Positions 38,201 to 48,700 of a DNA stretch of 64,000 nucleotides are shown piece after piece. The notes beneath the pieces were generated by a model. It saw nothing but the letters and a program-made list of their open reading frames with translations. It ran no database searches and had not been told where the DNA came from. Position numbers and translations under genes: made by a program. The stretch is taken from positions 372,001-436,000 of the forward strand of contig NZ_JAGGPH010000007.1 in NCBI RefSeq assembly GCF_018613895.1. The letters run 5' to 3'. The first letter of the stretch is position 1. Every line of letters begins with the position of its first letter. This stretch comes from Curtobacterium sp. ISL-83 (GTDB taxonomy: Bacteria > Actinomycetota > Actinomycetes > Actinomycetales > Microbacteriaceae).

Positions 38201-40477
38201 ATGGGGGCTGTGCTGCGCGCTGAGCAGCACGGGGCCGACTACGGCATACCGGTGCGGGTGGAGACCCGTCACCGTTCGGCAGCGACGCTGCACGATGCGA
38301 TCAGTGTCGTGCTCACGAGCTGGCCGTCGCTCCGATCTGTGGTCCAGGACGGTCGACTCGTCCGCATCGATGGCGATGTGCGGCGTCACCACGTGGATCA
38401 CGGGCTGCTCGACAGGACGTCGCGGGCAACGTCCGGTCAGGCGTTGTTCCGCTACGCCGTCGCGGAAGACGGGAGCACCGTCGATCTCCTCTTCCACCAC
38501 GCCGTCGCTGACGGTTCCGCCGTGCAGGCGTTCCTCGAGGACTTCGCTGCCGTCCTGTCCGGCGGGCGGCCGGACGGCGACGGGGTCGTCGAACCCCCGC
38601 TCGGGACCATCGACGATCAGGTCGCGTTCGGTCCCGTCGCACCGGCCGCCCGGCCCGATCCGAGCCTTCTCGCTGAACAACGCCTCACCGCGGCTGCATG
38701 GTCGTCGATCTCCGCATCGAGTCCCTCCGTGACCCCGTTCGCTCGGCTCGCGGCCGCGGTCGCCTCCGCGTTCCCGGGCCTACCGGTGCGCGCCGGACTC
38801 GACCAGCGCCTCCTGGCCGTGCGTCCCCCTCGCGGTGGCGACCAGACCGTGCTGGTCACGCTCTCCGACGGACGGCACCTGGCCGCCGAGGCCGTGCCGA
38901 CGGCGATCCTGCGCGGTGGCGCTGCACCGGCTGAGCACGTGCAGGACGGCGTGGTGGTGTCACTCGCCGCCGCGCCCGAACTCGACCACGAGGACATCGT
39001 CACAGTGCGGTTGGGTGACTACACGCAGAAGTACCGCTCGCACGTCCAGGTCGTCGCCGCCTCCGACGGGGTGGTCGTGAGCGTCCGTGCCCAGACGGAC
39101 GCGCAGGACAGACTCGCGTCGATCCTCACCGGACTCGGACTCGGCCTCGACCGGGGGGTCGACGAGCTCACCCGGTCGGTATCCGTGAAGACCCCGCAGG
39201 CGATACGTTCGCCACTGACCGCCCTACTCGCTGCAGAAGCGGATCAGCCGCTCTGGGAACTCGGCCTCGACTCACTCGACCTCGTCACCCTCCGTGATGA
39301 GGTGACGAACCGTCTCGGGGTCGAGATGCCGCTCGTTGCGTACTACTCGTGGGAGACCGTCGGCGACGCGCAGGGAGCGATCCGACGCGCGCTCCCCGTT
39401 GCGTCGAGGGGCGACGACCCCGAGCTCGTCGAGCTGCCCTACGCGCTCGACGTGTTCATCGACGCGCTCCGGGCGGAAGCACCGGGGACGTACGAGATCG
39501 ACGTGCTCTGCACGCTGCGGGACGGCGTGGTCCTCGATGAGCTCGTCGCCGCGGTCGACCGGGTGTTCGCCACCGTGCCGTTGCTCGGGCGGTCCCTCGA
39601 CTTCACGGACGGCACCGTCGTGGCGCGGCGGTCGGAGGCCGTCCGGTGTGCGGTCGACGAGGAAGCGCCTCGGCTCGCCCTGCGTGCCCCGCAACGCCTC
39701 GCCTGGTCCGGTGTCCACCGCGGACAGCGCACCTTGCAGCTGCGCCTGCATCACGTGATCGCGGACGCCGCCGGCGTCTGGGCACTCCTCGGTCTGATCG
39801 ACGCCGAGCTCAGCGGACGACCGCTCCCGACGCAGCCGTCGCTGACACACCTCGCCGAGCAGTTCGCTGCGGCTCGATCGGTCGCCGTCGATCGGTGGCG
39901 CGACCGACTGGCGGCGCAGCCCTACCCCAGTCCGGCCGGGCGCGGAGCGGGTCCCGCCCGCGGCGACCACCACGAGGTCCGGGTCCGGGTGCCGCTGCGT
40001 CACGAGCAGCCGGGCGCCACCGAGGTCGTGGCTCGCGCGGCGCGCGTCGTCGGACTCGCGACGGGTGCGGTGGCGGGGACCGTCGGCGTCGGCTTCTCCG
40101 GTCGCGGAGACGTCGGTGGTTCCCGAGCTGTCGCCTCGACCGCCCGGGTACTCCCGGTCCGGTACGACCGAGAACTGCCCGGGACGACGAGTGACGACCT
40201 CGAGTTCGCCCGCTCCGCGCAGCACCTGTCCGCTACGGAGCTCGGCTCGATGGGGGCGGCCTTCCCACGCACGCTCGTGCAGTTCGTCCGCTCGGGTGCC
40301 ACCCCGTCGTCCTTCGCTTCGGACGTCGTGTTCACCGGTGGTGGCGCGAAGTTCGAGCTCGGAGTCGACGTGGTCGAGTCAGCGGTGCGGGAGATCCTCG
40401 CCTACGGGTTGCGGGACCTCTACACCCTCGCCGAGATCGAGGCCGTCGCGACCCAGGTCGCCGAGGAGCTCGCATGA
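38201..40477 (+). CDS. NRPS protein, C-T-C layout without adenylation domain
   Basis: A 758-residue cytosolic protein. The first condensation-type domain (about 1-330) has an intact HHAVADG at residues 99-105. A carrier domain follows with the phosphopantetheine serine in LGLDSL (Ser358). The second condensation domain (about 405-755) has HHVIADA at 517-523, where the usual final Gly is Ala, though both His and Asp remain. There is no A domain, so the carrier must be loaded in trans or receive a chain from a partner. The ATG at 38201 is preferred because the candidate promoter ends at 38168; a GTG at 38189 and a GTG at 38141 are alternatives. It is the first gene of the 17-gene operon and overlaps the next by 4 bases. 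Confidence 0.8.
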   Translation: MGAVLRAEQHGADYGIPVRVETRHRSAATLHDAISVVLTSWPSLRSVVQDGRLVRIDGDVRRHHVDHGLLDRTSRATSGQALFRYAVAEDGSTVDLLFHHAVADGSAVQAFLEDFAAVLSGGRPDGDGVVEPPLGTIDDQVAFGPVAPAARPDPSLLAEQRLTAAAWSSISASSPSVTPFARLAAAVASAFPGLPVRAGLDQRLLAVRPPRGGDQTVLVTLSDGRHLAAEAVPTAILRGGAAPAEHVQDGVVVSLAAAPELDHEDIVTVRLGDYTQKYRSHVQVVAASDGVVVSVRAQTDAQDRLASILTGLGLGLDRGVDELTRSVSVKTPQAIRSPLTALLAAEADQPLWELGLDSLDLVTLRDEVTNRLGVEMPLVAYYSWETVGDAQGAIRRALPVASRGDDPELVELPYALDVFIDALRAEAPGTYEIDVLCTLRDGVVLDELVAAVDRVFATVPLLGRSLDFTDGTVVARRSEAVRCAVDEEAPRLALRAPQRLAWSGVHRGQRTLQLRLHHVIADAAGVWALLGLIDAELSGRPLPTQPSLTHLAEQFAAARSVAVDRWRDRLAAQPYPSPAGRGAGPARGDHHEVRVRVPLRHEQPGATEVVARAARVVGLATGAVAGTVGVGFSGRGDVGGSRAVASTARVLPVRYDRELPGTTSDDLEFARSAQHLSATELGSMGAAFPRTLVQFVRSGATPSSFASDVVFTGGGAKFELGVDVVESAVREILAYGLRDLYTLAEIEAVATQVAEELA

Positions 40478-41562
40478 CGGCGACCGCCCCGCTGACCGGG
40501 ATGCAGACCAAGATGCTCGTGATGTCCGTCGGGGACTCCTACCGGGTCCCGGTGGTCTTCCCGATGGCCGACGGGACCGGGGCCCGCCACGCGGCCCTCC
40601 GGGTGACCGAGGCCGTCGAGCGCTTCACCACGCTCCGCAGCCGTCCGCGCCACGACCGCGGCGCGTTCACGCTCGAGATCGGTGTGGTCCCGACGCCGGA
40701 CGTCGGCGTCGAGGTCGGCGACCCCGACGCCCTGCTCCGGTCCGGTGCGCTCCGGGCGACTCCGGACATGCCGTTCCGTGCTGCTGTGGTCCGCGCCGGG
40801 TCCGGCGAGGTCAGCGTCGCGGCGGAGATGCACCACATCGCCATCGACGGCCCCAGCCTGCCGGTGTTGGCCGCGTTCCTCGCCGGGACGGACACACCGC
40901 CGACGACCCCGGAGGACGTCCGGCGCGTGCAGGAGCAGGTCTGCGCGTGGGAACGGGAACAGGACACCGTCCGGGCCTCCGAGGACCCCCTCCACGACCC
41001 CGTCGTCGATGACGTGCGTATGGGTTCGACCGAGCGGCTGTCCGTCAACCTCGACGGCGACGTCGTGGTCATCGGTGCACGGGCAGCGCGTGTCAGCACC
41101 CGGGCCCACGTCCAAGCCGCGTTCGAGGTCGCCGCGGAGCGGGTCCTCTCCGGTTCCGCGTACGGCGTGACGCAGTCATGGCGGTGGGGACTCGACCTGG
41201 ACCGGTACGTCGGCTGCACACCCGTCATCGTCGAACGACGGATCGGGGTCGGGACGGTCGCCGAGCGCGCTCATGCCGTCTCCACCGCGACAGCGGATCC
41301 GCGGATCCGCACGCAGGACCGCGTCGTGGAGGCCCCGACCACGGTGTTCTCGTACGAGAGCTTCGGTTCGACCAGGTACGTCGAGGTCGACCGTGTGCCC
41401 AAGTCGGTCGTGCACGTGCGCTACGTGGACCTCGGCCGGAGCAGTCGGGTCGTCTGCGAGTACGACGACCGACGGATGGGCGCCCGCACCGCGGAGGCGC
41501 TCGTGTCCGAACTCGTGTCGGCGCTCGACGCCGGGGACAGGATCGTCGTCGGCCAACGCTGA
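40474..41562 (+). CDS. free-standing NRPS condensation domain protein
   Basis: A 362-residue protein that fits a single condensation-type domain, shorter than the usual 430. The catalytic motif HHIAIDG is at residues 120-126. The N-terminus starts at the domain boundary (MTATAPLTGMQTKMLV), so nothing is fused. The C-terminal half shows FSYESFGSTRYVEVDRVPKS, matching the late core motifs loosely. It probably joins an acyl or aminoacyl group between carrier proteins in trans. A 19-bp gap separates it from the A-T gene. Confidence 0.8.
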   Translation: MTATAPLTGMQTKMLVMSVGDSYRVPVVFPMADGTGARHAALRVTEAVERFTTLRSRPRHDRGAFTLEIGVVPTPDVGVEVGDPDALLRSGALRATPDMPFRAAVVRAGSGEVSVAAEMHHIAIDGPSLPVLAAFLAGTDTPPTTPEDVRRVQEQVCAWEREQDTVRASEDPLHDPVVDDVRMGSTERLSVNLDGDVVVIGARAARVSTRAHVQAAFEVAAERVLSGSAYGVTQSWRWGLDLDRYVGCTPVIVERRIGVGTVAERAHAVSTATADPRIRTQDRVVEAPTTVFSYESFGSTRYVEVDRVPKSVVHVRYVDLGRSSRVVCEYDDRRMGARTAEALVSELVSALDAGDRIVVGQR

Positions 41563-41581
41563 CGGCATCGGAGGGGGAACG

Positions 41582-43222
41582 ATGAGCATCACTGGAACAC
41601 AGCCTGTCGGGGGACGGACCGGCGTCGGAATGGACGTCGACCTCGGTCGACGCATCGAGGAGGCCTTGCGCGCTGCCGGTCACCGGACGGTGGTCATCGG
41701 GGGGTCCCGGTCGATCAGCGGCGTCGAACTGGAGCGCACGACCCGGGTGATGGCCCGGCGGCTGATGGACGGTGGAGCCGGTCGCGGAGGCGTGGTCTCC
41801 ATCCGGCAGGACGACCGGACGGACGTGATCGTCTCGGTCATCGCGACACTCCGTGCCGGAGCAGCGTTCTGCGTCGTCCCGCGCTCGTACCCGGAGGAGC
41901 GCGTCGCGATGATCCACGACGCGATCTCGCCGGTCCACGTGTTCGAGGAGCCGCTCAGCGTTGAGGAGCACCTCGGCGATGCGGCGGCGACGGAACACGA
42001 CGGTGCGTACCTCCCGGTCCGTGAGCCCAGTGACCTCGCGTACGTCATCTTCACCTCCGGTACGACCGGGGTGCCGAAGGCGGTGCAGATCGCCGACCGT
42101 GGCGTGCACTACATCGCCGACCGCCCGGAGCTCTACCACGGCGGCGTCATCGGTCAGCTCGCCGCGATGCAGTTCGACGCATCCGTGTACGAGATCCTCG
42201 GCGGTCTGCTCAACGGGCTCACGATCCGGCTGCTCGACGTCGAGGGGCTCGTCAGCCCGGGCGGCGACGAACTCCTCGCCTCGGTGGACACGCTCTTCCT
42301 CACGACACAGTTGTTCAACCTGCTGTCCGCGAGGTCGCCGGATGCGCTGGCGTCCGTCGGACTCGTGCTCTTCGGCGGCGAGCGGGCCTCTGCACCGCAT
42401 GTCCGGGCCTTCGCGGGACGGACGTCGCTCCTCCACGTGTACGGACCGACCGAGACCACGGTGTTCGCGACCGCGTGGCCAGTCCGAGGCGCCTTCGACG
42501 ACAACGTCCCCATCGGACACGCGATCGACGGTGCCACGGTGCTCGTCGTCGACGACGCCGGTGACCCGGTCGTCGAGGGTGAGGGGGAGCTGCTGATCGG
42601 CGGCGCCGGCCTGATGCTCGGCTACCGGGACATCGCGACCGCCGGAGACCCCGTCACGGAGGTCTCCGGCGTGAGGTACTACCGCACCGGCGACCGCGTC
42701 GCCCGCCGGTCCGACGGCCTCCTGACCCACCTCGGTCGTCGTGACCGCCAGGTGAAGGTCTCCGGGTTCCGGGTCGACCTGGCGGAGGTCGAGGCGGCCG
42801 CCGCTCGGCTCGACGGGGTCGAACAGGCCGTGGCCGCGCATGTCGACGGCCAGCTCCGGGCCTACTACACCGGGATGTCGGGCAGCGCCGAGGTCCGAGA
42901 CGGGCTGCGCGCGGTGCTGCCCCGCTACTCGGTACCCGTCGTCGAGCGGGTCAGCCGGATCCCGCTCACACCGAACGGGAAGACCGATCTCGGGGCGCTC
43001 GCCGCGGAGGCGGTGCGGACTGCCGGCGCCGACCTCGTCCTCAGGACCGTCCGAGAGGTCCTGCAGGTCGACGTGGCACCAGATTCGGTGACGTTCGTGG
43101 AGCTCGGTGGCGACTCCATCGCCGCGATGGACGTGGTCTGGCAGCTCGACAAGGCCGGTGTGCGGGTCGACGTGCTCGACCTGCTGACCTTGCCACTGGG
43201 GACGGTGTGCCGTGCACGCTGA
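41582..43222 (+). CDS. NRPS A-T protein (amino acid-activating, first)
   Basis: A 546-residue protein with an adenylation domain and a C-terminal carrier domain (Ser512 in LGGDSI). Core motifs are YVIFTSGTTGVPKAV (A3), FDASVYEI (A4), YGPTETTVFATAW (A5), YRTGDR (A7) and the A10 lysine in PLTPNGKTD. By-eye alignment to GrsA gives pocket residues D-A-Y-F-V-F-V-V-F-K. The Asp suggests an alpha-amino acid and the rest is hydrophobic, but I cannot name the substrate. GGAGGGGG lies just before the ATG at 41582. It overlaps the next gene by 11 bases. Confidence 0.88.
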   Translation: MSITGTQPVGGRTGVGMDVDLGRRIEEALRAAGHRTVVIGGSRSISGVELERTTRVMARRLMDGGAGRGGVVSIRQDDRTDVIVSVIATLRAGAAFCVVPRSYPEERVAMIHDAISPVHVFEEPLSVEEHLGDAAATEHDGAYLPVREPSDLAYVIFTSGTTGVPKAVQIADRGVHYIADRPELYHGGVIGQLAAMQFDASVYEILGGLLNGLTIRLLDVEGLVSPGGDELLASVDTLFLTTQLFNLLSARSPDALASVGLVLFGGERASAPHVRAFAGRTSLLHVYGPTETTVFATAWPVRGAFDDNVPIGHAIDGATVLVVDDAGDPVVEGEGELLIGGAGLMLGYRDIATAGDPVTEVSGVRYYRTGDRVARRSDGLLTHLGRRDRQVKVSGFRVDLAEVEAAAARLDGVEQAVAAHVDGQLRAYYTGMSGSAEVRDGLRAVLPRYSVPVVERVSRIPLTPNGKTDLGALAAEAVRTAGADLVLRTVREVLQVDVAPDSVTFVELGGDSIAAMDVVWQLDKAGVRVDVLDLLTLPLGTVCRAR

Positions 43223-44336
43223 GACAGCGCTCCCCGCCGAGCTGTCCGAGGCCGAGCGCGGCATCGTCATCGCGTCCCTCGGGGCCGGGCGGCCGGGGAC
43301 GTACGACATCGCGTTCACCCTTGCTTTCCGGTCCGGCGTGGACGTCCCGCGTCTCCGCGACGCCGTACGGGGGTTCGCAGCGGCGAACCCCTGGACCCGC
43401 CGCCGCTACACCCGCGATGGGCGATCGCTCCGCGCCGTCCTCCACGACGCCCCGGTGGTCGTCGAGGACGGATCCGACGTGATGCGGACGCCCCTCGACG
43501 TGCTCGGCGGTCCACTCGTCCGGTTCGGCCTGACGTCACAGCTCGGCACCGGGACCGTCCACCTGGACGTGCGGATCCACCACTCGCTCGCGGACGGGAT
43601 CGCCGTCGCCCTGGTACTCCGCGCGCTGTTGGACACGTACCGGACCGGGCAGGCCCCGGTCCTCCCCTTCGGCCTGGCTGACCCGGTCGTCGCAGCGGCG
43701 CTCGTGGACCGGAGGCTCGAGGAGGCGTTCACCGCCGCCGTCGTGGCGAAGCGCACCGACACCGGTCGTCCCACGCGCGTCACCTTCGACTGCCCGGACC
43801 GGGCGCCGGCGGACTTCACCGGCGGGGTCGTCCTGGCGCTGGCACGGTGGACGGGGGTGGAAGGCGTCTGCGTGGCATCGCCGGTCCTCGGACGCCGTCT
43901 CGAGCAGATGGGACACGTCGGGTCGTTCGTGCGCACTGTCCTGCTCGAGTTCCCGCGGACGACGGGCACCGCTGCCGACCTCGGGAACGCGGCGGTGACG
44001 GCGCTCCGGCAGGAGGCGTTCTCCGGTCGCTCGACGCTCAGGCCGGTCCGGTTCCCCGTGGTGATGGTCGACCGCAAGACCACGTCGATGCTCGATCGGG
44101 AGCTCGACCGGGAACTCGACGTCGTCCTGCTGGACGACCCGTTCCGCCAGACCCGGAAGTACCCGCTGCACGTCAGTTCGTACGGCGTCCGCGGTACGCA
44201 GACGATCACGATCGAGGGCGACGGTTTCCCACCCGGAACGGTGGAGGTCCTCGCCGATCTCATCCGCTCTGAACTCACCCTCGCGACCACCACGCCGCGC
44301 ACCACGGCACCTGAGACCACCGGAGGAACCCTGTGA
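43212..44336 (+). CDS. free-standing NRPS condensation domain protein
   Basis: A 374-residue single condensation-type domain with the catalytic HHSLADG at residues 123-129, consistent with an active domain. The C-terminal 25 residues are a Thr/Pro-rich tail. The start is GTG at 43212, inside the end of the A-T gene. This is the fourth condensation-type domain in the operon, against only two adenylation domains, so at least one probably handles a non-amino-acid donor or releases the chain. Confidence 0.8.
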   Translation: MHAETALPAELSEAERGIVIASLGAGRPGTYDIAFTLAFRSGVDVPRLRDAVRGFAAANPWTRRRYTRDGRSLRAVLHDAPVVVEDGSDVMRTPLDVLGGPLVRFGLTSQLGTGTVHLDVRIHHSLADGIAVALVLRALLDTYRTGQAPVLPFGLADPVVAAALVDRRLEEAFTAAVVAKRTDTGRPTRVTFDCPDRAPADFTGGVVLALARWTGVEGVCVASPVLGRRLEQMGHVGSFVRTVLLEFPRTTGTAADLGNAAVTALRQEAFSGRSTLRPVRFPVVMVDRKTTSMLDRELDRELDVVLLDDPFRQTRKYPLHVSSYGVRGTQTITIEGDGFPPGTVEVLADLIRSELTLATTTPRTTAPETTGGTL

Positions 44337-44590
44337 CCGAGACGACCCAGGAAGGACGGGTCCGTTCGGACCTCGTCACCTGTATCCGGGACGTGGCCGA
44401 GTGGCACGGACTGATCGAGGACGACACCGAGCTCGCCGACGTCGGACTCGACTCCCTCGCCCTCGTCGACCTCCGAGACGCACTCGAACGCGACGGCCTC
44501 GCTGTGCTCACGTTCTCCGACTTCTTCACCCACCACACCGTCGGCGCGCTCACCCGCCGGATCCTGTCGCTCCGAGAGGGAGACCGATGA
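44333..44590 (+). CDS. free-standing acyl or peptidyl carrier protein
   Basis: An 85-residue protein that is a single carrier domain, with the phosphopantetheine attachment serine in VGLDSLALV. The start is GTG at 44333 with GGAGGAA about 5 bases upstream, overlapping the upstream stop. It lies between the C-domain gene and the acyltransferase, so it may be the carrier that primes or shuttles the chain. Confidence 0.9.
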   Translation: MTETTQEGRVRSDLVTCIRDVAEWHGLIEDDTELADVGLDSLALVDLRDALERDGLAVLTFSDFFTHHTVGALTRRILSLREGDR

Positions 44591-45744
44591 AGCTCAGCAT
44601 GCAGTTCCCGGGCCAGGGGATCGTCCCCGGCCCCAGGACACGTTCCCTCTGGGAAGCCCCGGCCGCTCGTGCGGTCTGGGCGGAGGCGGACGAGGTCCTC
44701 GGCGAACCGACCTCGGAGTGGGCGTCGCAGGACCTCGGGCGGGACACGCGACGTGGGCAGCTCGTCTCGGTCATCGGTTCGCTCGCCACCTTCGCGACGT
44801 GGCTCGACCGGGTCGGGGTCCTGCCCTCAGTCGTGCTCGGCCACAGCGTCGGACAGATCGCGGCCGTCGGCATCGCCGCCGGTTTGCCGACCGAGCAGAC
44901 CCTCCGGCTCGCCGCCATCCGTGCCGAGGCGATGCAGCGCGTGGTCGACACTGCACCACCCATGGCCATGGCGGCGCTCATCGACCCGCCGCGAGACCTC
45001 GAGGCCGTCGTCGCCGACGTGGACGACGTCTGGATCGCAAACCGCAACGGTCCCACCCAGGTCGTCGTGAGTGGCAGCGCCGCCGCGGTGGACGCACTCT
45101 CAGCCCGGGTCGCGACCAGGGTCGTCCGGTTGGCCGTACCCGCGGCGTGCCACACACCGCTGATGGCCGATGCCGCAGCCGAGTTCGCCGAACGGGCGGC
45201 TGCGGTGCGGCTGGACCTCACGCCCGGAGCCACGGTGATCAGCAACGTCACGGCCGCCCCGCTCGACTGGACGTCGCTGCTCGACGAACTCACCAGGCAG
45301 ATCGAGGCGCCGGTGCTCTGGGAAGGCTCCGTCCGGGCCGCTGCCGAACTCGGCGCACAGGTCGTGATCGACGCATCCCCGAACGGCGTCGTGGGACGGA
45401 TGGCGAGCGCCGAGGGCACCAGGACACTGCCGGTCGCCGGACCGGAGGAGCTCGAGACGGCAGCCGTCGACCTCCTGCACCTCGCCGAGGCGGAGACGCA
45501 CTACGACCTGCCTGCACGAGCCCTCGGCGCGATCGTCTCGACGCGGAACCGGAACGAGGACGACGCCGACTACCGGGCGACGGTCCTGCCCGCGTACCAG
45601 GCCATCCGGGCGATGGTGGGCAAGCCGACCGACCTCGACTCGCTGATCGTCCACCTCACCGCTGCCCTGGAGGGGAAGCGTGTCGACGCAGCCGAACTCG
45701 CTCGGCACGTCGGTGCGCTCCGCTGGCGGTCACGATGGGCATGA
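44587..45744 (+). CDS. free-standing acyltransferase (FabD-like malonyl-CoA:ACP transacylase)
   Basis: A 385-residue trans-acting AT. It begins with the conserved MQFPGQG, has the nucleophile in GHSVG (residues 85-89, Ser87), the carboxylate-binding arginine at 112 and the catalytic His189 in ACHTPLM. The retained Arg and FabD-like His context suggest malonyl-CoA as extender, but the segment AACH is unlike the usual HAFH or YASH markers. About 85 extra C-terminal residues (from about 300) may dock on PKS or carrier partners. It probably loads both AT-less PKS proteins downstream. It overlaps both neighbours by 4 bases. Confidence 0.87.
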   Translation: MKLSMQFPGQGIVPGPRTRSLWEAPAARAVWAEADEVLGEPTSEWASQDLGRDTRRGQLVSVIGSLATFATWLDRVGVLPSVVLGHSVGQIAAVGIAAGLPTEQTLRLAAIRAEAMQRVVDTAPPMAMAALIDPPRDLEAVVADVDDVWIANRNGPTQVVVSGSAAAVDALSARVATRVVRLAVPAACHTPLMADAAAEFAERAAAVRLDLTPGATVISNVTAAPLDWTSLLDELTRQIEAPVLWEGSVRAAAELGAQVVIDASPNGVVGRMASAEGTRTLPVAGPEELETAAVDLLHLAEAETHYDLPARALGAIVSTRNRNEDDADYRATVLPAYQAIRAMVGKPTDLDSLIVHLTAALEGKRVDAAELARHVGALRWRSRWA

Positions 45745-48700
45745 CGGACACCGTCTCGGTCATCGGCATCGACGTCAGGGTGCCCGGGTCGGACGACCTC
45801 GCCGGGCTCCTCGACACGCTCGGCCGTGCCGTCGTCCGGCGAGGTGCGTTCGGCGTCCGTCGACTGCGCGACGCCCTGCTCACCACCGAGCCGGAGGAGC
45901 ACCACCTCGGTTCGTACCTCGACCGGATCGACGCGTTCGACGAGACACGGTTCCGGATCGCCGGACGGGTGGCGGAGGCGATGGACCCGCACCAGCGTCT
46001 GTGCCTCGAGTCGTCCGCCGACGCGATCGAGGACGCGGTCGCCAACGGTGCGGAGCGGACCCGGCGGATCGGTGTGTACGCGAGTGCCTCTGCGGCACAG
46101 CTCGGTGCCTACGAGCGGCTCCAGCGAGCGGCAGGTGGTTCCCCGGACGTCCTGGCCGTACTCGCGCCCTCACTCGCGGCGCGGGTGAGTCACGTCCTGG
46201 ACCTCAGCGGCCCCGCCGTCGTCGTGGACACCGCCTGCTCCTCTGGGCTCGTCGCCGTGGCGCAGGCACGCCGTGACCTCCTCGCCGGAGCGGTCGACCT
46301 CGCAGTCGTCACCTCGGCCAACCTCCTCGTCGTCCCTGGCGAGCGTGGGACCGAGGTCATCGACGTCGTCTCCGCCGCGGACCGGACGCTCGCCTTCGAC
46401 CGAGCCGCCGACGGGGCGAGCGTCGGGGAGGGGGTCCTCAGCGTCGTCCTCGGTCGGACCGGCGTCGTCGGTCGTGGGTACGGGGTCGTCTCCTCCATCG
46501 AGGTCGGCCAGGACGGGAGGACCCCGACGATGGCCGCGCCCAGCCCGACCGCGCAGACCGAGCTCGTCGACCGGGCGTGGGCAGCTGTTGACGGCGCGCT
46601 CCCGCTCGCCGTCGTGGCGCACGCGACGGGGACCACGGTCGGCGACGCCATCGAGTTCGAGTCACTTTCGCGAGTCTCGGCGTTCTCCGGGTGTCGTCCC
46701 GGATCCGTGGGCATCGTGACGCCGAAGTCGAGCCTGGGGCACCTCGATGCTGCCTCCGGGCTGCTCGGACTCGTCGTGGCGCTCGGCGTCGCGACGACGG
46801 GTGTCGTGCCGCCCGCCGCGTCGTTCGTCGCACCTCGCGACGACGCGCAGTTCGTCGAGAGCCCCTTCTACGTCCCCGCCGGGACCGAGCGTCGGCGTCC
46901 CGGCGCGGTCGGCGTCAGTGCGTTCGGTCTGACGGGCACCATCGCGCACGCCGTCGTCACGCCGGGAGTGCTGCAGCCGCGCCCGCGCCGGGCACCCCGG
47001 CAGGTCGGCGCACGCCGTTGGTTCCGATCAGCGCGCAACACCTTCGCTGACGGCACGGCGATCGACCTCGGGTCGTCCTGGGTGTACGTCGTCGACGTCG
47101 CACCGCAGCTCGCGTGGGAGATGGTCGAACACGTGGTCGACGGACGGCCGATGCTCGTCGGGTCGAGTCTGGTCGAGCTGGTCCACCGAGCGCTGTCCGG
47201 GTCTCCGTTCGACAGCGGCACGACGCAGCTGACCGACGTGGTCATCCTCGAACCGGTGGCCGCCGCGTCGACCGTGACGCTGTCCGTCGAGTTGGACCGT
47301 TCCGGTGCGGGGATCGTGCGGTTCCGCAGCGACGACACGGGATCGCGCACCTGGGCGACCTTCCGGGTCCACGAGACGCCCGTCGCGCCCTCCACGGCGG
47401 TCACCGTCCCGGAAGCAGGCCTCGTCGTACTGGGACTGGACACGGTTTCGGGTGATGACACGGCTGCGGTCTCGGTCTCCGAGCGCTGGCAGGTCGGGAT
47501 CCGGCTCGCGTGGGACCCCGAGTTCCGGTGCGGTGTCCTCCACGCACGTCCGAACGCGAGTGACGCGGCGAACGCGCGGACCTACGACTTCTACCCGGCC
47601 GTCCTCGACGCCGCGCTGAACGCCCTCAACGCGACGTTCGAGCCGACGAGCCTGCTCTTCCCGTGGTCGACTGGTGCCCTCTGGTTCGACCGTTCGGGGT
47701 TGTCCGACGGCGAGGTCGTCGCGTCGATACGGGAGACCGATCGTGTGCGCACCGCTCGTGGTGACGTGGTGCTGACCGTCGACGTCGACGTCCGTGACGC
47801 CTCGGGTCGTCTGCTGCTCGCCGCACGCGACCACCGTGTCAAGAACACGGTCGAGGGCGCCGTGGTCCCTCCTCGTGGCGACGAGCGGATCCCTGGCGGA
47901 GGACGCTGGCACGACATCGTCCCCGTGGAGGTGCCGAGCCTCGGCGGTCCCGTCGGGGGACGCCGGTCCGTCGTCGTCGAGGCCCCTGCGACGAGCCAGC
48001 CGCTCGCGGAGGCCTGTTCTCGGTTGGCAGACCACCTCGTGCAGCTGAACCGGTCTGCTCCGGTGGACGTGGTCGTCGTCCGGGCTGAGGGCGCCTTCGG
48101 CATCGCCGCACCACTCGACCCCTCCGTTGCTGCGCTCGCTGCCACGGCGTACTCGATGCGGACCGAGGTCGGATTCGACGTCGCCGTCGTCGACGCCACG
48201 GCCGCGGCGCTCGCGGCCATCGAGACCGACACGATCCCGGTGGGGCTGGTCGGGGTCGACCCGTCAGGCCGCGCCCACGCCGTCCGGTCCGTCCCCGTCC
48301 CCGAGCCGGCGCAGGCACCAGCACCGACGGGCACACTGCTCGTCCTCGGCGCGAGCAGCGGTATCGGTCATGCCTGGGCCGAACACGTCGCGGGGTCCGG
48401 ACGGCGCCGGGTGGTCCGCGCGGCGCGGCGTAGCGCAGCGCCCGGGTCGACACCGTACCGCCGGGCGGACGTCGTCTCAGCGGCGGACCTCGCCGCGCTC
48501 CACCGCGAGTTCCCTGACATCGACCAAGTGGTCTCCTTCGCCGGGGTGCCGGCGAGCGGTCTTCACCTGCACACCGACCTGGCGGCGTTCGACGCTGTCC
48601 TCGCGGCGAAGACGACCGGTGCGAGGAACGTCCTGTCCGAGTTCGGTGCCCACGCCGACGTGGTCCTCGTCGGGAGCGTCGCGGCGTACTCGGGGGCCCT

